From NCBI GenBank assembly GCA_023386115.1, contig JAEWKL010000757.1, forward strand, positions 1 through 16,996: a stretch of 16,996 bases of DNA, written 5' to 3'. Below, in pieces: positions 1 to 7,833 of the stretch (positions are counted from its first letter, which is position 1; each line of letters starts with the position of its first letter). This DNA is from Pseudomonadota bacterium (lineage in GTDB: Bacteria > Pseudomonadota > Alphaproteobacteria > Rhizobiales > Beijerinckiaceae). Below the pieces are notes generated by a model. That model ran no database searches. It saw only the letters and a list, made by a program, of their open reading frames with translations, and was not told where the DNA came from. The position numbers and the translations under genes were made by a program.

Positions 1-36
1 GGCCTCGCCCGGAGCCACGGCCGCCGCGGCGAGGCC
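1..36 (-). terminator. Hairpin just after the solute-binding-like gene
   Basis: A perfect 9-bp inverted repeat, GGCCTCGCC at 1-9 and GGCGAGGCC at 28-36, has an 18-nt loop and starts 7 nt after the stop codon of the leftward gene at 43. This position fits a terminator for the CoA-transferase/solute-binding-like operon. Any T-tract would lie to the left of base 1, outside the window, so an intrinsic terminator cannot be confirmed. Inverted repeats of this size also occur by chance in such GC-rich DNA. Confidence 0.4.
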
Positions 37-42
37 CCCGGG

Positions 43-1179
43 TCAAGCGTGCGTCGTCGAGGCGCTCCACAAACCCTGCAGGGCGTCGAGGAGGGGCGCC
101 GCTCCCTCCCCCCTGTCCAGGGCGGCATTGATCCGTTCCGCGGCCGCGGCCTGGAAGCCCATGTAGCCGTCGTGGCGCGGACGCAGGTAGGATCCTTCGA
201 GGGTCGCGCGGGTGTCACGATAGAAGTTCGCCGTCGCGTCATTCACGGCGGCGTCCGTCCAGGCCGCCGCGTGGGCAGGCTGGCCGCCGCCTGCCGCGTA
301 GGGGCCCCTTTGCACCTCGGCGCCGGCGATCCAGGTGGCGAAGGCCAGCGCCTCGGCCGGGAAGGCGGTGCGGGCCGACACGGCGATACCGGTGCCTCCG
401 AGCGCGGCGCCGACCGGGCCCCGGTCGCCGATCGCCGGGATGTCCGCGAAGCGAATGGCCTGGGGCCGGAAGCCCGTCCGGGCATAGGAGACGTAGCCGT
501 AGATGTAGGGCGCGCAGACGATCGGCGACCCGCCTTCGGCCATCCGCTCGAAGACCGCGATCGGATCACGGCCGCGGTCCCCGGGATCGATCAGGGACGC
601 GAGTTCGCGCAGCCGCTCCCAGGCCTCGCGGCCCGCTTCCGCCTCGACGAACGGCCGGCCGGGCTCGCCGCAAGGCTGCCCGAGATGGGCCGCCAGGGTG
701 TAGAAGACCATCAGCGAGTGGGGCGGCCGCAGCGCAAGCGCGACCTGCCCGCGCCGCGCGAGATCGATCACCGCGTCGAAGGTCGTCGGTGCCGTCCCCA
801 GGCGCTCCGGCACCCAGGCCTGAACCTGCGTGGCGGCGTCGATCGGGAAGGCCCATTGGCGTCCCTCCCACGCGTAGGACCGGTAGGACGGGCCGACGGA
901 TCCCGCTTCCAGGGCGGCGAGCTCCGCCTCCCGTCCCGGCCCGTCGAGGGCGAGGAGACAGGCTTCCGCAGTGATCTGCCCGACATGGGGATGGTCGATG
1001 ACGATCAGGTCGTAGAGCCGCGCCAGCTCGTCCACCGGGAAGCTCTCGAAATCCTGGAGCGAGCGCTGCTCCCATGTGATGCGCACGCCCGTCCTCTCCG
1101 CCCACAGGGCCGAGCAGGCGGCCATCGGATCGTAGCCGCGCGGATGGCTCCAGGTCATGCCTCTCAAGACGGCGCTCAT
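43..1179 (-). CDS. Extracellular-solute-binding-like protein without signal peptide (family 1-like)
   Basis: The 378-residue product resembles family 1 ABC solute-binding proteins. Features seen are the N-terminal GMTWSHPRGYDP, YDLIVIDHPHVG near residues 56-67, WAFPID near 109-114, a glycine-rich GGTGIAV segment and a C-terminal YLRPRHDGYMGFQ. It would bind a small organic ligand in a two-lobed cleft. The protein begins directly with the first beta-strand: no Sec, Tat or lipoprotein signal is visible, so it may act in the cytoplasm. The ATG at 1179 was chosen because it overlaps the stop of the upstream CoA-transferase as ATGA and has GGGAG about 8 nt upstream; the longer reading to 1386 is overlap with that gene. 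No permease or ATPase gene lies beside it here, although the left side is cut off 42 nt after its stop. The ligand is unknown. Fold assignment is fairly sure; cytoplasmic location is inference. Confidence 0.8.
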   Translation of the reverse strand: MSAVLRGMTWSHPRGYDPMAACSALWAERTGVRITWEQRSLQDFESFPVDELARLYDLIVIDHPHVGQITAEACLLALDGPGREAELAALEAGSVGPSYRSYAWEGRQWAFPIDAATQVQAWVPERLGTAPTTFDAVIDLARRGQVALALRPPHSLMVFYTLAAHLGQPCGEPGRPFVEAEAGREAWERLRELASLIDPGDRGRDPIAVFERMAEGGSPIVCAPYIYGYVSYARTGFRPQAIRFADIPAIGDRGPVGAALGGTGIAVSARTAFPAEALAFATWIAGAEVQRGPYAAGGGQPAHAAAWTDAAVNDATANFYRDTRATLEGSYLRPRHDGYMGFQAAAAERINAALDRGEGAAPLLDALQGLWSASTTHA

Positions 1180-2330
1180 AGCCTGAACTCCCGGCGGATC
1201 GCCGCGGAATGCTCCCCGACGCGCGGCGCCGCCGCCCCTCCTGCCGGTCTCGTCCCGTCGAAGCGGACCGGCGCGCGCGTGGTGCGGATCGCGACGTCGT
1301 CGCTCCGCCGCACCGTCTGGAGCATGTCCAGCTCCCGGAACCCGTCGCTCTCCAGGAGCTCGGTCCAGTTCATCACCTTCGCGCACCAGATGTCCGCCGG
1401 CTCCAGGAGCGCGAGCCAGTGATCGCTCGTCTCCTCGGCGAGCCGCTGCGCGATGATGGCCTTGATCGCGTCGCGCGATTGAAACCAGCTGGCGGGATCG
1501 TCGCGGTACGGTGCGAGGGCCTCGAGTCCGAGGAGATCGGCGAGGATCGGGATCGGCGTCATCGCGATGGCCAGGAAGCCGTCCCGGGTCGGATAGACCC
1601 CGTAGGGCGCGGCGAGGTAGGCATGCGCGCTGCGAAAGGCGGACCGCTGCGGCAGGCGGCCGCCGTCGTTCAGATGCGTCGTCAGGACCTCGAACTGGAA
1701 GTCGATCAGGGCCTCCAGCAGGCTGGTCTCGACGTGGCTACCCCGGCCCGTCACCCCGCGCCGGACCAGCGCCGCGAGGATCCCCTGTGCCACCGCCGCG
1801 CCGGCCAGCATGTCGGCCACGGCAAGCCCGAACGGGACGGGACCCTGCGCCTCGTCGCCGTTGAGCCACATCACGCCGGAGCGCGCCTGGGCCAGGAGAT
1901 CCTGGCCGGGACGCTTCACCCAAGGCCCGTCGCCGTAACCCGAGATCGACGCGTAGACGAGACGCGGATTGATGGCGCGCACGCTCTCGTAATCGAGGCC
2001 GAGCCGCTCGATCACCCCGGGGCGGAAGTTCTGGATCATCACGTCGGCCCGGGCGAGGAGACGACGCAGGCTCGCCAGGTCCGCCTCGTCCTTGAGGTCG
2101 ATGGCGAGGCTCTCCTTGCCCCGGTTGATCGCGTGGAAGATCGTGGAATCGCCGCCGATCTCCGTATCGCTGAGGTAAAGCCGTCGCGACAGGTCGCCGC
2201 CCTCCGGACGCTCGACCTTGATCACACGGGCGCCGAAGTCGAGGAGCCGCAGCGCGCAATAGGGGCCGGACAGAAACTGGCTCAGATCGACGACGACGAG
2301 ACCGTCGAGGGGGCGCGCCTGCTCGTTCAC
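1176..2330 (-). CDS. CaiB/BaiF family III CoA-transferase
   Basis: The 384-residue protein has the family III CoA-transferase layout. The start is LDGLVVVDLSQFLSGPYC, followed by DFGARVIKVERPEGGD (residues 31-46), NFRPGVIERLGLDYE (101-115) and VADMLAGAAVAQGILAAL, in which Asp173 is the expected nucleophile that forms the acyl-enzyme anhydride. Family members move CoA from one acyl-CoA to a free carboxylate in the cytosol; the partner acids here are unknown. The start is GTG at 2330, with GGAG 8 nt upstream and no earlier in-frame start. Length is usual for the family. The gene is coupled to the solute-binding-like gene by a 4-bp overlap and sits downstream of the IclR gene, across a 217-bp gap holding a candidate promoter and operator. 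With the divergent MaoC hydratase and MFS carrier it suggests organic-acid activation and hydration. Family is certain; substrate is not. Confidence 0.93.
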   Translation of the reverse strand: MNEQARPLDGLVVVDLSQFLSGPYCALRLLDFGARVIKVERPEGGDLSRRLYLSDTEIGGDSTIFHAINRGKESLAIDLKDEADLASLRRLLARADVMIQNFRPGVIERLGLDYESVRAINPRLVYASISGYGDGPWVKRPGQDLLAQARSGVMWLNGDEAQGPVPFGLAVADMLAGAAVAQGILAALVRRGVTGRGSHVETSLLEALIDFQFEVLTTHLNDGGRLPQRSAFRSAHAYLAAPYGVYPTRDGFLAIAMTPIPILADLLGLEALAPYRDDPASWFQSRDAIKAIIAQRLAEETSDHWLALLEPADIWCAKVMNWTELLESDGFRELDMLQTVRRSDDVAIRTTRAPVRFDGTRPAGGAAAPRVGEHSAAIRREFRL

Positions 2331-2480
2331 CGCCGCGACTCCGCCGGTTTGCAGCGAGAGGCGTGCGCCATGTCCATCGATGATTTCCGGGTCACGCTTG
2401 CCTCCCTCGCCGGATCGCCGCCGGGGCCGTGAGCCCGCACCGCATCAGCCATGGCAGCAGCCACGGCGGCATCTCTTATT

Positions 2481-2515
2481 TGAATGATGTTTTCACATAT
2501 GAGCGGCGCCGACAA
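2481..2515 (-). promoter_or_regulatory. Candidate promoter and IclR operator for the CoA-transferase operon
   Basis: In the AT-rich island between the IclR and CoA-transferase genes, the minus strand reads TTGTCG (2515-2510), then 9 nt, then ATATGTGAAAACATCATTCA (2500-2481). TTGTCG resembles a -35 box. The following segment resembles the one at 3424-3441 in front of the MaoC gene, also placed just after a -35-like hexamer. It contains the small palindrome ATGTgaaaACAT. The -10 box is weak. A start near 2480 would leave a leader of about 150 nt. The IclR protein encoded next door is the natural candidate binder. This is inference from motif sharing only. Confidence 0.4.
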
Positions 2516-2547
2516 CCCTCCGGGGCGAGGGAGCGCGTGCGATCGGC

Positions 2548-3324
2548 TCACTCCATGCCGGCCGCCGCGGAGATGTCGCGGGCGGCGGCGAGGAGGAGGG
2601 TGAGGACCGCGTCCTGCGCCAGCGCGGCTTCGCCGTCGAGGCGCTCGAGATAGGGACAGGTGAGGGCCGCCAGCGGACGGCCGCCGGCGCCGAGGATCGG
2701 CACCGCGATGTTCGTCACGCAAGCGGTCTGCTGGCTCGGCCGGATCTCGTAGCCGCGCTGCCGGACCTCGGCGAGGAGGTCCTCGAACCGGTCCGGCCAG
2801 GTCTCGTTCGGGACCGGGACGCGCTCCTCGAGCATCATCGCCCGCTCCGCCTCCGGAACGAAGGCAAGGAGAACGTGACCGGATCCGGTATTCAGCAGGC
2901 TGATATGGGCCCCGACGCGGATCGAGAGACCCCAGTAGCTCGGGGCATCGATCTGTGCGAGCACCACGCCGCTGCCCCGGTCGTACACCACCATGTGACA
3001 GGACTGCTCGGCCTCGCGGGCGAAGCGGCGCATCGGGGCCAGCGCCAGGCCGACCAGCCGCCGCATGGGCGGGTGGCGGTGCGCGAGGCCGAACAGCTTG
3101 AGCGAGATCTCATAGCGATCGGACGTCGTGCGCACGACGTAGTTGCGGCGCACGAGGCGCCCGAGCATCCGGTAGATCTCGTTGGGGGACCGGTCGAGGG
3201 CCTTGGCGATCTCCGCCAGCGACAGCCCCTCCTCCGTGTCGGACAGGAGCTCGAGAATGTCGAGCCCCTTGTCGAGCGCAGGTGCCTTGTAGCGATCGTC
3301 CGCGTCGTCGTTCGCGCCCGTCAT
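2548..3324 (-). CDS. IclR-family transcriptional regulator
   Basis: The 258-residue product starts with a winged helix-turn-helix at about residues 12-75 (KGLDILELLSDTEEGLSLAE, then DRSPNEIYRMLGRLVRRNYV). The effector-binding domain follows, with SCHMVVYDRGSGVVLAQID, a GSGHVLLAF loop and a C-terminal RPSQQTACVTNIAVPI segment, as is typical of IclR proteins that sense aromatic or organic-acid metabolites. The ATG at 3324 was chosen because the IclR domain starts right after it and GGAAG lies 5 nt upstream; the extra 33 residues of the longer reading look non-coding. It lies between the leftward CoA-transferase operon and the rightward MaoC/MFS operon and probably controls both. Activator or repressor role and inducer are unknown. 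Confidence 0.93.
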   Translation of the reverse strand: MTGANDDADDRYKAPALDKGLDILELLSDTEEGLSLAEIAKALDRSPNEIYRMLGRLVRRNYVVRTTSDRYEISLKLFGLAHRHPPMRRLVGLALAPMRRFAREAEQSCHMVVYDRGSGVVLAQIDAPSYWGLSIRVGAHISLLNTGSGHVLLAFVPEAERAMMLEERVPVPNETWPDRFEDLLAEVRQRGYEIRPSQQTACVTNIAVPILGAGGRPLAALTCPYLERLDGEAALAQDAVLTLLLAAARDISAAAGME

Positions 3325-3410
3325 GGGATCTTCCGCCCTCGTTGCCGCCGCAAGCGCATAGCACGGACCGCAGAGCGGCCGGGCCGATGCGGCATCCCGC
3401 CGGAGACACC

Positions 3411-3441
3411 TTGACACCGGCAAATATGAAGACTCATCTCA
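3411..3441 (+). promoter_or_regulatory. Candidate promoter and IclR operator for the MaoC-MFS operon
   Basis: A perfect -35 hexamer, TTGACA, lies at 3411-3416. After 7 nt comes ATATGAAGACTCATCTCA (3424-3441), which resembles the element before the CoA-transferase gene. CATC (3434-3437) is mirrored by GATG (3443-3446), giving a short inverted repeat around TCACT-type sequence. No good -10 box is seen at 16-18 bp spacing, which would fit an activator-dependent promoter. A start near 3446 would give a leader of about 130 nt to the MaoC ATG. Promoter and operator roles are inferred. Confidence 0.4.
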
Positions 3442-3575
3442 CTGATGAAAGTTCGCTCCGTAAGAAGCGGGCGACGGGAGGAGCAGCGGACCGGATGCGG
3501 AACGCCGTCGGGCGGGCCAGGACAAGGCCCCCGCCGACGCGCGTTCGACCGCGCGCCGCGTCGGGAGGCAGCCGC

Positions 3576-4034
3576 ATGATCGTGGCCGAACAGTATTTCG
3601 AAGATTACGTCATCGGTGCCAGCCGCCGGACCTTCGGCCGAACGATCACCGAAGCCGACATCGTCATCCATGCCGGGCAGACCGGGGATAATTTCCCGCA
3701 CCACATGGACGCGCAGTGGTGCGCCACACAGGACTTCGGACAACGCATCGCCCATGGCACGCTGATCTTCAGCGTCGGAATCGGGATGACCGCTTCGACG
3801 ATCAACCCGCACGCGATGTCCTACGGCTACGACCGCCTGCGCTTCGTCCGTCCGGTCTTCATCGGCGACACGATCCGCGTCGTGGCCACGATCTCGGAGG
3901 CGCGCGCCCACGCCAAGCGGGCCGAGGTCGGCGTCATCGTCGAGGCCGTCGAGATCCTCAACCAGGCCGACGAGACCGTGCTCGCCTGCGAGCACCTCTA
4001 CCTCGTCAAGCGGCGGCCCGTTCGCGAGGCCTGA
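3576..4034 (+). CDS. MaoC-type hot-dog dehydratase/hydratase
   Basis: This 152-residue single hot-dog-fold protein carries the hydratase 2 motif TGDNFPHHMDAQW, with catalytic Asp38 and His43 in the D-x4-H spacing, followed by FGQRIAHGTLIF (residues 54-65). Family members add water to, or remove it from, enoyl-CoA or related CoA esters, often with R stereochemistry, or act on mesaconyl-type branched CoA esters. The ATG at 3576 has GGGAGG 7 nt upstream and starts right at the fold; upstream codons in frame look non-coding. The gene is divergent from the IclR gene and 58 bp ahead of an MFS carrier, likely in one transcript. With the CoA-transferase it suggests activation then hydration of an imported acid. 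A citramalyl-CoA-type lyase, expected in an itaconate or mesaconate route, is not in the window. Family is sure; substrate is open. Confidence 0.9.
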   Translation: MIVAEQYFEDYVIGASRRTFGRTITEADIVIHAGQTGDNFPHHMDAQWCATQDFGQRIAHGTLIFSVGIGMTASTINPHAMSYGYDRLRFVRPVFIGDTIRVVATISEARAHAKRAEVGVIVEAVEILNQADETVLACEHLYLVKRRPVREA

Positions 4035-4092
4035 ATCGTCCGGCACCGGGCCGGTCGCACAACCAGAGAACGGAAGCGGGGAGGACGGAACG

Positions 4093-5409
4093 ATGACAGG
4101 CCAACCACAGGCCCCGGCACTCGAGCGGGCGATCCACAAGGCGACGTGGCGGCTGCTGCCATTCCTGACGCTGATGCTGATCCTGGCCTTTCTCGACCGG
4201 GTCAACATCGGCTTCGTCAAGAGCGCCTACCAGGCCGATACCGGCTTGAGCGAGGCCGCCTACGCGTTCGGGGCCGGCGTGTTCTTCCTCGGCTACGCGC
4301 TCTTCGAGGTGCCGAGCAACCTCGTGCTGAAGCGGGTCGGCGCGCGGACCTGGCTCGCCCGGATCATGGTGAGCTGGGGACTGATCTCGGCAGCGTTCAT
4401 GTTCGCCCATACCGAGACCGTCTTCTGCATCCTGCGCTTCCTGCTCGGCGTTGCCGAGGCCGGATTCTACCCGGGCGTCCTCTACTATCTCACCTCCTGG
4501 TTTCCCGCCAAGCAGCGGGCGCGGGCGACGGGCCTGTTCTATCTCGGCGTCCCGCTGTCCCTCGTCTTCGGCAGCCCGGTGAGCGGCTGGCTCCTGCAGC
4601 ATGACGGCGTGCTCGGGCTGAAGGGATGGCAGTTCGTGCTGGCGGTCGAAGGCTTCGCGGCCGTCGTGGTCGGGGTCGTCGCCTTCTTCTACCTCGTCGA
4701 TCGTCCGGCGACGGCCCCGTGGCTGACGCCCGAGGAGCGCGACGCCCTGACGGCGGAGATCGCGCGCGAGGAGCAGGCCAAAGCCCAGCAGGTGCAGCAC
4801 TCGGCGCTGAGCGTCGTCAGGGACCCGCGGGTGATCGCCTTCATCGCGATCTATTTCTGCCTCCAGGTCGGCACCTCGCCCTTCTCCTTCTACTTCCCCT
4901 CGAAGCTGGCGGGCGTGATGGGCGGCAAGGTCGATGCCACGGTCGGCATCCTGCTCGCCCTGCCGTGGCTCTGCTCCGCCATCATGACGCGCCTCGCCAC
5001 GGTCTATGCCGACCGGCACCAGAACCACCGCGACGTCGCGGTCGCGCTGATCGTCGCCGGCGTCCTCGCATCGGCCGCGGTCTCCTTCACCAACAATCCG
5101 ATCCTGCTGATCCTCGCCTTCTGCATTGCCGTGCCGGGACTGACGGCCTCGCAACCGGTCTTCTGGAGCCTGCCGACGGAGTATCTGAGCGGGGTCGGTG
5201 CGGCGAGCGGCATCGCCTTCATCGTCTCCCTCGGCAATCTCGGCGCGTTCTTCTCGCCTCAGATCAAGACGTTCGCCGACCAGGCGCTCGGCAACCCGGG
5301 GGCCGGCTACCTCGTCCTCTCGATGATCGCGAGCATCGCCGCGGTCGTCCTGCTCTTCTTGAGGCGGGAAAAGCCGCGAAACCGCTACGCCGCCTCGCAG
5401 GTGGCGTGA
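4093..5409 (+). CDS. MFS transporter, anion:cation symporter (ACS) type
   Basis: The 438-residue membrane protein shows about 12 hydrophobic segments. The ACS hallmark LAFLDRVNIGFV (residues 31-42) is followed by GYALFEVPSNLVLKRVGART (67-86), RFLLGVAEAGFYPGVLYYLT and WFPAKQRARATGLFY. This group includes phthalate, tartrate, glucarate and other organic-anion:proton symporters. It sits in the inner membrane and probably brings in the acid handled by the MaoC and CoA-transferase products. GAGG lies 8 nt before the ATG, in the GGGGAGGACGG leader. The C-terminus is short and basic (LRREKPRNRYAAS), as usual for cytoplasmic ends. A hairpin follows 30 nt after the stop. Transporter family is certain; substrate is inferred from context only. 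Confidence 0.93.
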   Translation: MTGQPQAPALERAIHKATWRLLPFLTLMLILAFLDRVNIGFVKSAYQADTGLSEAAYAFGAGVFFLGYALFEVPSNLVLKRVGARTWLARIMVSWGLISAAFMFAHTETVFCILRFLLGVAEAGFYPGVLYYLTSWFPAKQRARATGLFYLGVPLSLVFGSPVSGWLLQHDGVLGLKGWQFVLAVEGFAAVVVGVVAFFYLVDRPATAPWLTPEERDALTAEIAREEQAKAQQVQHSALSVVRDPRVIAFIAIYFCLQVGTSPFSFYFPSKLAGVMGGKVDATVGILLALPWLCSAIMTRLATVYADRHQNHRDVAVALIVAGVLASAAVSFTNNPILLILAFCIAVPGLTASQPVFWSLPTEYLSGVGAASGIAFIVSLGNLGAFFSPQIKTFADQALGNPGAGYLVLSMIASIAAVVLLFLRREKPRNRYAASQVA

Positions 5410-5439
5410 CCCGTCGGCGCCGGCCAATCTGGCGCGTCA

Positions 5440-5459
5440 CGCGCGACGGCAGTCGCGCG
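5440..5459 (+). terminator. Hairpin downstream of the MFS gene
   Basis: CGCGCGAC (5440-5447) and GTCGCGCG (5452-5459) form a perfect 8-bp stem with the tetraloop GGCA, 30 nt after the MFS stop. No T-run follows, so it is a terminator or 3'-end stabiliser by position only. It lies in a 265-bp gap between convergent operons in which I see no gene. Confidence 0.45.
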
Positions 5460-5674
5460 GATCGCTCCTCTCGCGGCTCCCTCGCCCCGGGACGGACGCC
5501 GGACCCCGGCAGGCTGACGTCGTTCCCGGGGCTGCGGGGCGCCTCCGACGTCCCGCTCGCCGATTGTTCTCTGTTCTGGAGACAGGGGATGGCGTCACGT
5601 CACGCCGTATCGGCCTCGTGCCCGGACCCATGACCAACTCTCTTCATGCCGGTGTCGAGCAGATCGACGATCCG

Positions 5675-6937
5675 TCATGACGCAGCGGCAAACGTCCCGT
5701 CGCCGCTCGCCAATTGCCACAGAACGTCGGCGAGCACGCGCGCCCCGGCGGCCAGATCGTCGGGTTCCGCCCACTCCGCCGGATTGTGGCTGACGCCGTC
5801 GCGGCAGGGCACGAAGATCATGCCCGTCGGGCAGACGACATGCAGTTGCCGGGCGTCGTGACCGGCGGCCGAGAGGATGTCGCGATACGCAAGGCCGAGC
5901 TCTGCCGCCGCCGTCGCGATCGCGCTCCGCACGGCGGGCGAGAACGTGAGCGAGGGATTGTGCTGGATCTGCCGCAGGGACGCGGCGCACGGGCCCCGCT
6001 CGCTCTCGACGATCGCGCAGATCGCGGCATCGAGGCGGTCGACGACGGCGTTGTCCGGATGGCGCAGGTCGATGGAGAACAGCACCTCCGCGGGAACGAC
6101 CGAGGGTGCATTCGGTCTCACCTCGAGCATTCCGACGGTGAGCTTCGTGTCAGCGGGGTCGGAAGCGGCCCGGTCGATGGCGGCGATCATGCGAACCGCC
6201 GCCATGAGGGCGTCGCGCCGCTCGTCTCTCTCGGCCGTGCCGGCATGCGCGGCCTCGCCGGTGACGCGCACGCGGTAGCGGCGGGTGCCCTGGATGCCGG
6301 TGACGACCCCGATCGTCACCCTGTCGCGCTCCAGGATCGGACCCTGCTCGATATGGGGCTCGACGAAGGCCGCGACCGGACGCCGGAACGGGCGCTGCGG
6401 CACATCCCGGTCGGCAGCGAGCACCGCCGCGAGGGCATCGCCCTGCGCGATGCCCGCCGCATCGCGGATGGCCGCCACCTCTGCAAGCGTCCTGACCCCC
6501 GTGAACAGGTCGGATCCGGTCATCCCCGGCGCGAAGCGGCAGCCCTCCTCGTTCGTGAACGCCACGATCTCGATCGCGCGCTCCGGCACGAGGTCGGCCG
6601 CCCTGATCGCCTCCACGGCCTCGAAGGCGGCCATCACCCCGAAGGCGCCGTCGAACCGGCCGCCCGTCGGCTGGGAATCGATGTGGGAGCCGGCCATGAC
6701 GGGGGGAAGATCCGCGCGCCGGCCGGGATACCGCAGGAAGAGGTTCGCGGCCGCATCCGTGAACGGTTCGAGCCCGAGCGAACGTCCGAGCGCCACCAGA
6801 TGGGCACGGGCGGCGATCTCGGCTTCGGTCAGCGTCTGGCGGTCGACACCGCCATCCGGGCGGGCGCCGAACCGGCTCAAATCCATCAGGCGCCGCCAGA
6901 GGCGCGCGCCGTCCACGTGATCCGACGGGCGCGCCAC
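5675..6937 (-). CDS. Zn-dependent hydantoinase/carbamoylase-family amidase (M20-type)
   Basis: The 420-residue enzyme belongs with N-carbamoyl-L-amino-acid hydrolase, beta-ureidopropionase and allantoate amidohydrolase. Seen in order: GSHIDSQPTGGRFDGAFG (83-100; metal ligands His85 and Asp96), TNEEGCRFAPGMTGS (128-142; Glu130/Glu131), EPHIEQGP (193-200; His196), GEAAHAGT (227-234), AGHDARQLHVVCPTGMIFVP and DGVSHNPAEW with His384. All dimetal residues appear present, so it should be active, cleaving a carbamoyl, ureido or other amide bond in the cytosol. The start chosen is GTG at 6937, 2 nt after the alpha/beta-hydrolase stop; it has no clear ribosome-binding site, so coupled translation is likely. 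The next in-frame GTG, or the ATG of MDLSRFG, are less likely. It is the last gene of the leftward operon. Exact substrate is unknown. Confidence 0.9.
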   Translation of the reverse strand: MARPSDHVDGARLWRRLMDLSRFGARPDGGVDRQTLTEAEIAARAHLVALGRSLGLEPFTDAAANLFLRYPGRRADLPPVMAGSHIDSQPTGGRFDGAFGVMAAFEAVEAIRAADLVPERAIEIVAFTNEEGCRFAPGMTGSDLFTGVRTLAEVAAIRDAAGIAQGDALAAVLAADRDVPQRPFRRPVAAFVEPHIEQGPILERDRVTIGVVTGIQGTRRYRVRVTGEAAHAGTAERDERRDALMAAVRMIAAIDRAASDPADTKLTVGMLEVRPNAPSVVPAEVLFSIDLRHPDNAVVDRLDAAICAIVESERGPCAASLRQIQHNPSLTFSPAVRSAIATAAAELGLAYRDILSAAGHDARQLHVVCPTGMIFVPCRDGVSHNPAEWAEPDDLAAGARVLADVLWQLASGDGTFAAAS

Positions 6938-6939
6938 GC

Positions 6940-7821
6940 TCAGCGCGTCCGCATGATTTCGGCCGGGTTGGCGCGCGGATCGCGCGGGCCCCAGCGGCCG
7001 CTCTCCACCTGGGCGAGGAACTCCGCCAGGATCTGGTTGAAGAGCATCGGCTCCTCCAGGTTGAGGGTGTGGCCGGTCTTCGGCAGGACCGCGAGGCCCG
7101 AGGCCGGGACCGTCCGCTTGAGGAAGAGGCCGGGCTGCAGGCAATGGTCGTCCTCGTCGCCGACCACGACCAGGAGGGGCGCCGTCATGGCGCGGAACTG
7201 GTCTTCCAGGTCGTAGAGGGAGGGGCGCCGCATCTGCACGCCGCGCATGGTGTTGGCCGCGCCCCGGCTGTCGTGCTGCCCCAGGCGGTCGGCGAAGAGC
7301 TGCCAGCCGCGCGGGTCCTTGTCCTGGAACTGCACCCGCGAGGCGCCCTCGGCGTAGACCTTGGCGAAGGTGGGCGCCCCTTGCGTCTCGAAGTTGGTCG
7401 CGACCTGCTCCGAAATGCCCTTGAAGTACTCCTCGTGCGCCTTCTCGGCGCCGTAGCCGGCACCGGCGGCGGTGATCGAGCGCACGCGGCCGGGATGGCG
7501 CAGGCCGGCATGCAGGACGGCGAAGCCCCCCATCGACAGGCCGACGAGATGCGCCGTCTCGATGCCGGCCGCATCCATGACCGCGACGATGTCGTCGGCC
7601 GCGATCGCCTGCGAGTAGGATTCGACGGAAGCCGGGATGTCGGAGGGCGGGAATCCGCGCGCCGCATAGGTCACGCAGCGATGCCGGCGCGAGAAGAAGT
7701 TCATCTGCGGCTCCCAGCTCCAGTGGTTGCCGCCGAACTCGTGGACGAAGACGATGGGCGTACCCCGCCCCGCCTCCTCGAAATGGAGCGTCACGCCGTC
7801 GCTCGTGGTCGCCTTGGGCAT
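6940..7821 (-). CDS. Alpha/beta-hydrolase
   Basis: This is a 293-residue alpha/beta-fold hydrolase. The oxyanion-hole segment HEFGG is at residues 27-31, the nucleophile elbow GLSMGG has Ser96, the acid is probably Asp224 in VVVGDEDDHC, and the catalytic His251 lies in KTGHTLNLEEP, so the triad looks complete. No signal peptide is visible. AGGAG lies 6 nt before the ATG, and the upstream SDR stop is 12 bp away. Relatives include aminoacrylate hydrolases (RutD), C-C bond hydrolases, lactonases and (acetamidomethylene)succinate hydrolase-like enzymes; sequence alone does not choose between these. Placed between an SDR and a carbamoylase-type amidase, it likely opens a ring or cleaves an enamine, ester or amide intermediate. 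That role is inference. Confidence 0.9.
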   Translation of the reverse strand: MPKATTSDGVTLHFEEAGRGTPIVFVHEFGGNHWSWEPQMNFFSRRHRCVTYAARGFPPSDIPASVESYSQAIAADDIVAVMDAAGIETAHLVGLSMGGFAVLHAGLRHPGRVRSITAAGAGYGAEKAHEEYFKGISEQVATNFETQGAPTFAKVYAEGASRVQFQDKDPRGWQLFADRLGQHDSRGAANTMRGVQMRRPSLYDLEDQFRAMTAPLLVVVGDEDDHCLQPGLFLKRTVPASGLAVLPKTGHTLNLEEPMLFNQILAEFLAQVESGRWGPRDPRANPAEIMRTR

Positions 7822-7833
7822 GGAGGGCTCCTG

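Noticed and set aside
4006..5427. A 473-codon minus-strand frame opposite the MFS gene
   Set aside because: Its Asp/Glu/Arg-rich low-complexity translation is the mirror of a hydrophobic membrane protein gene; no domain or ribosome-binding site.
5674..5683. Palindrome CGTCATGACG at the end of the amidase gene
   Set aside because: Too short to be a terminator and overlaps the stop codon; likely chance.
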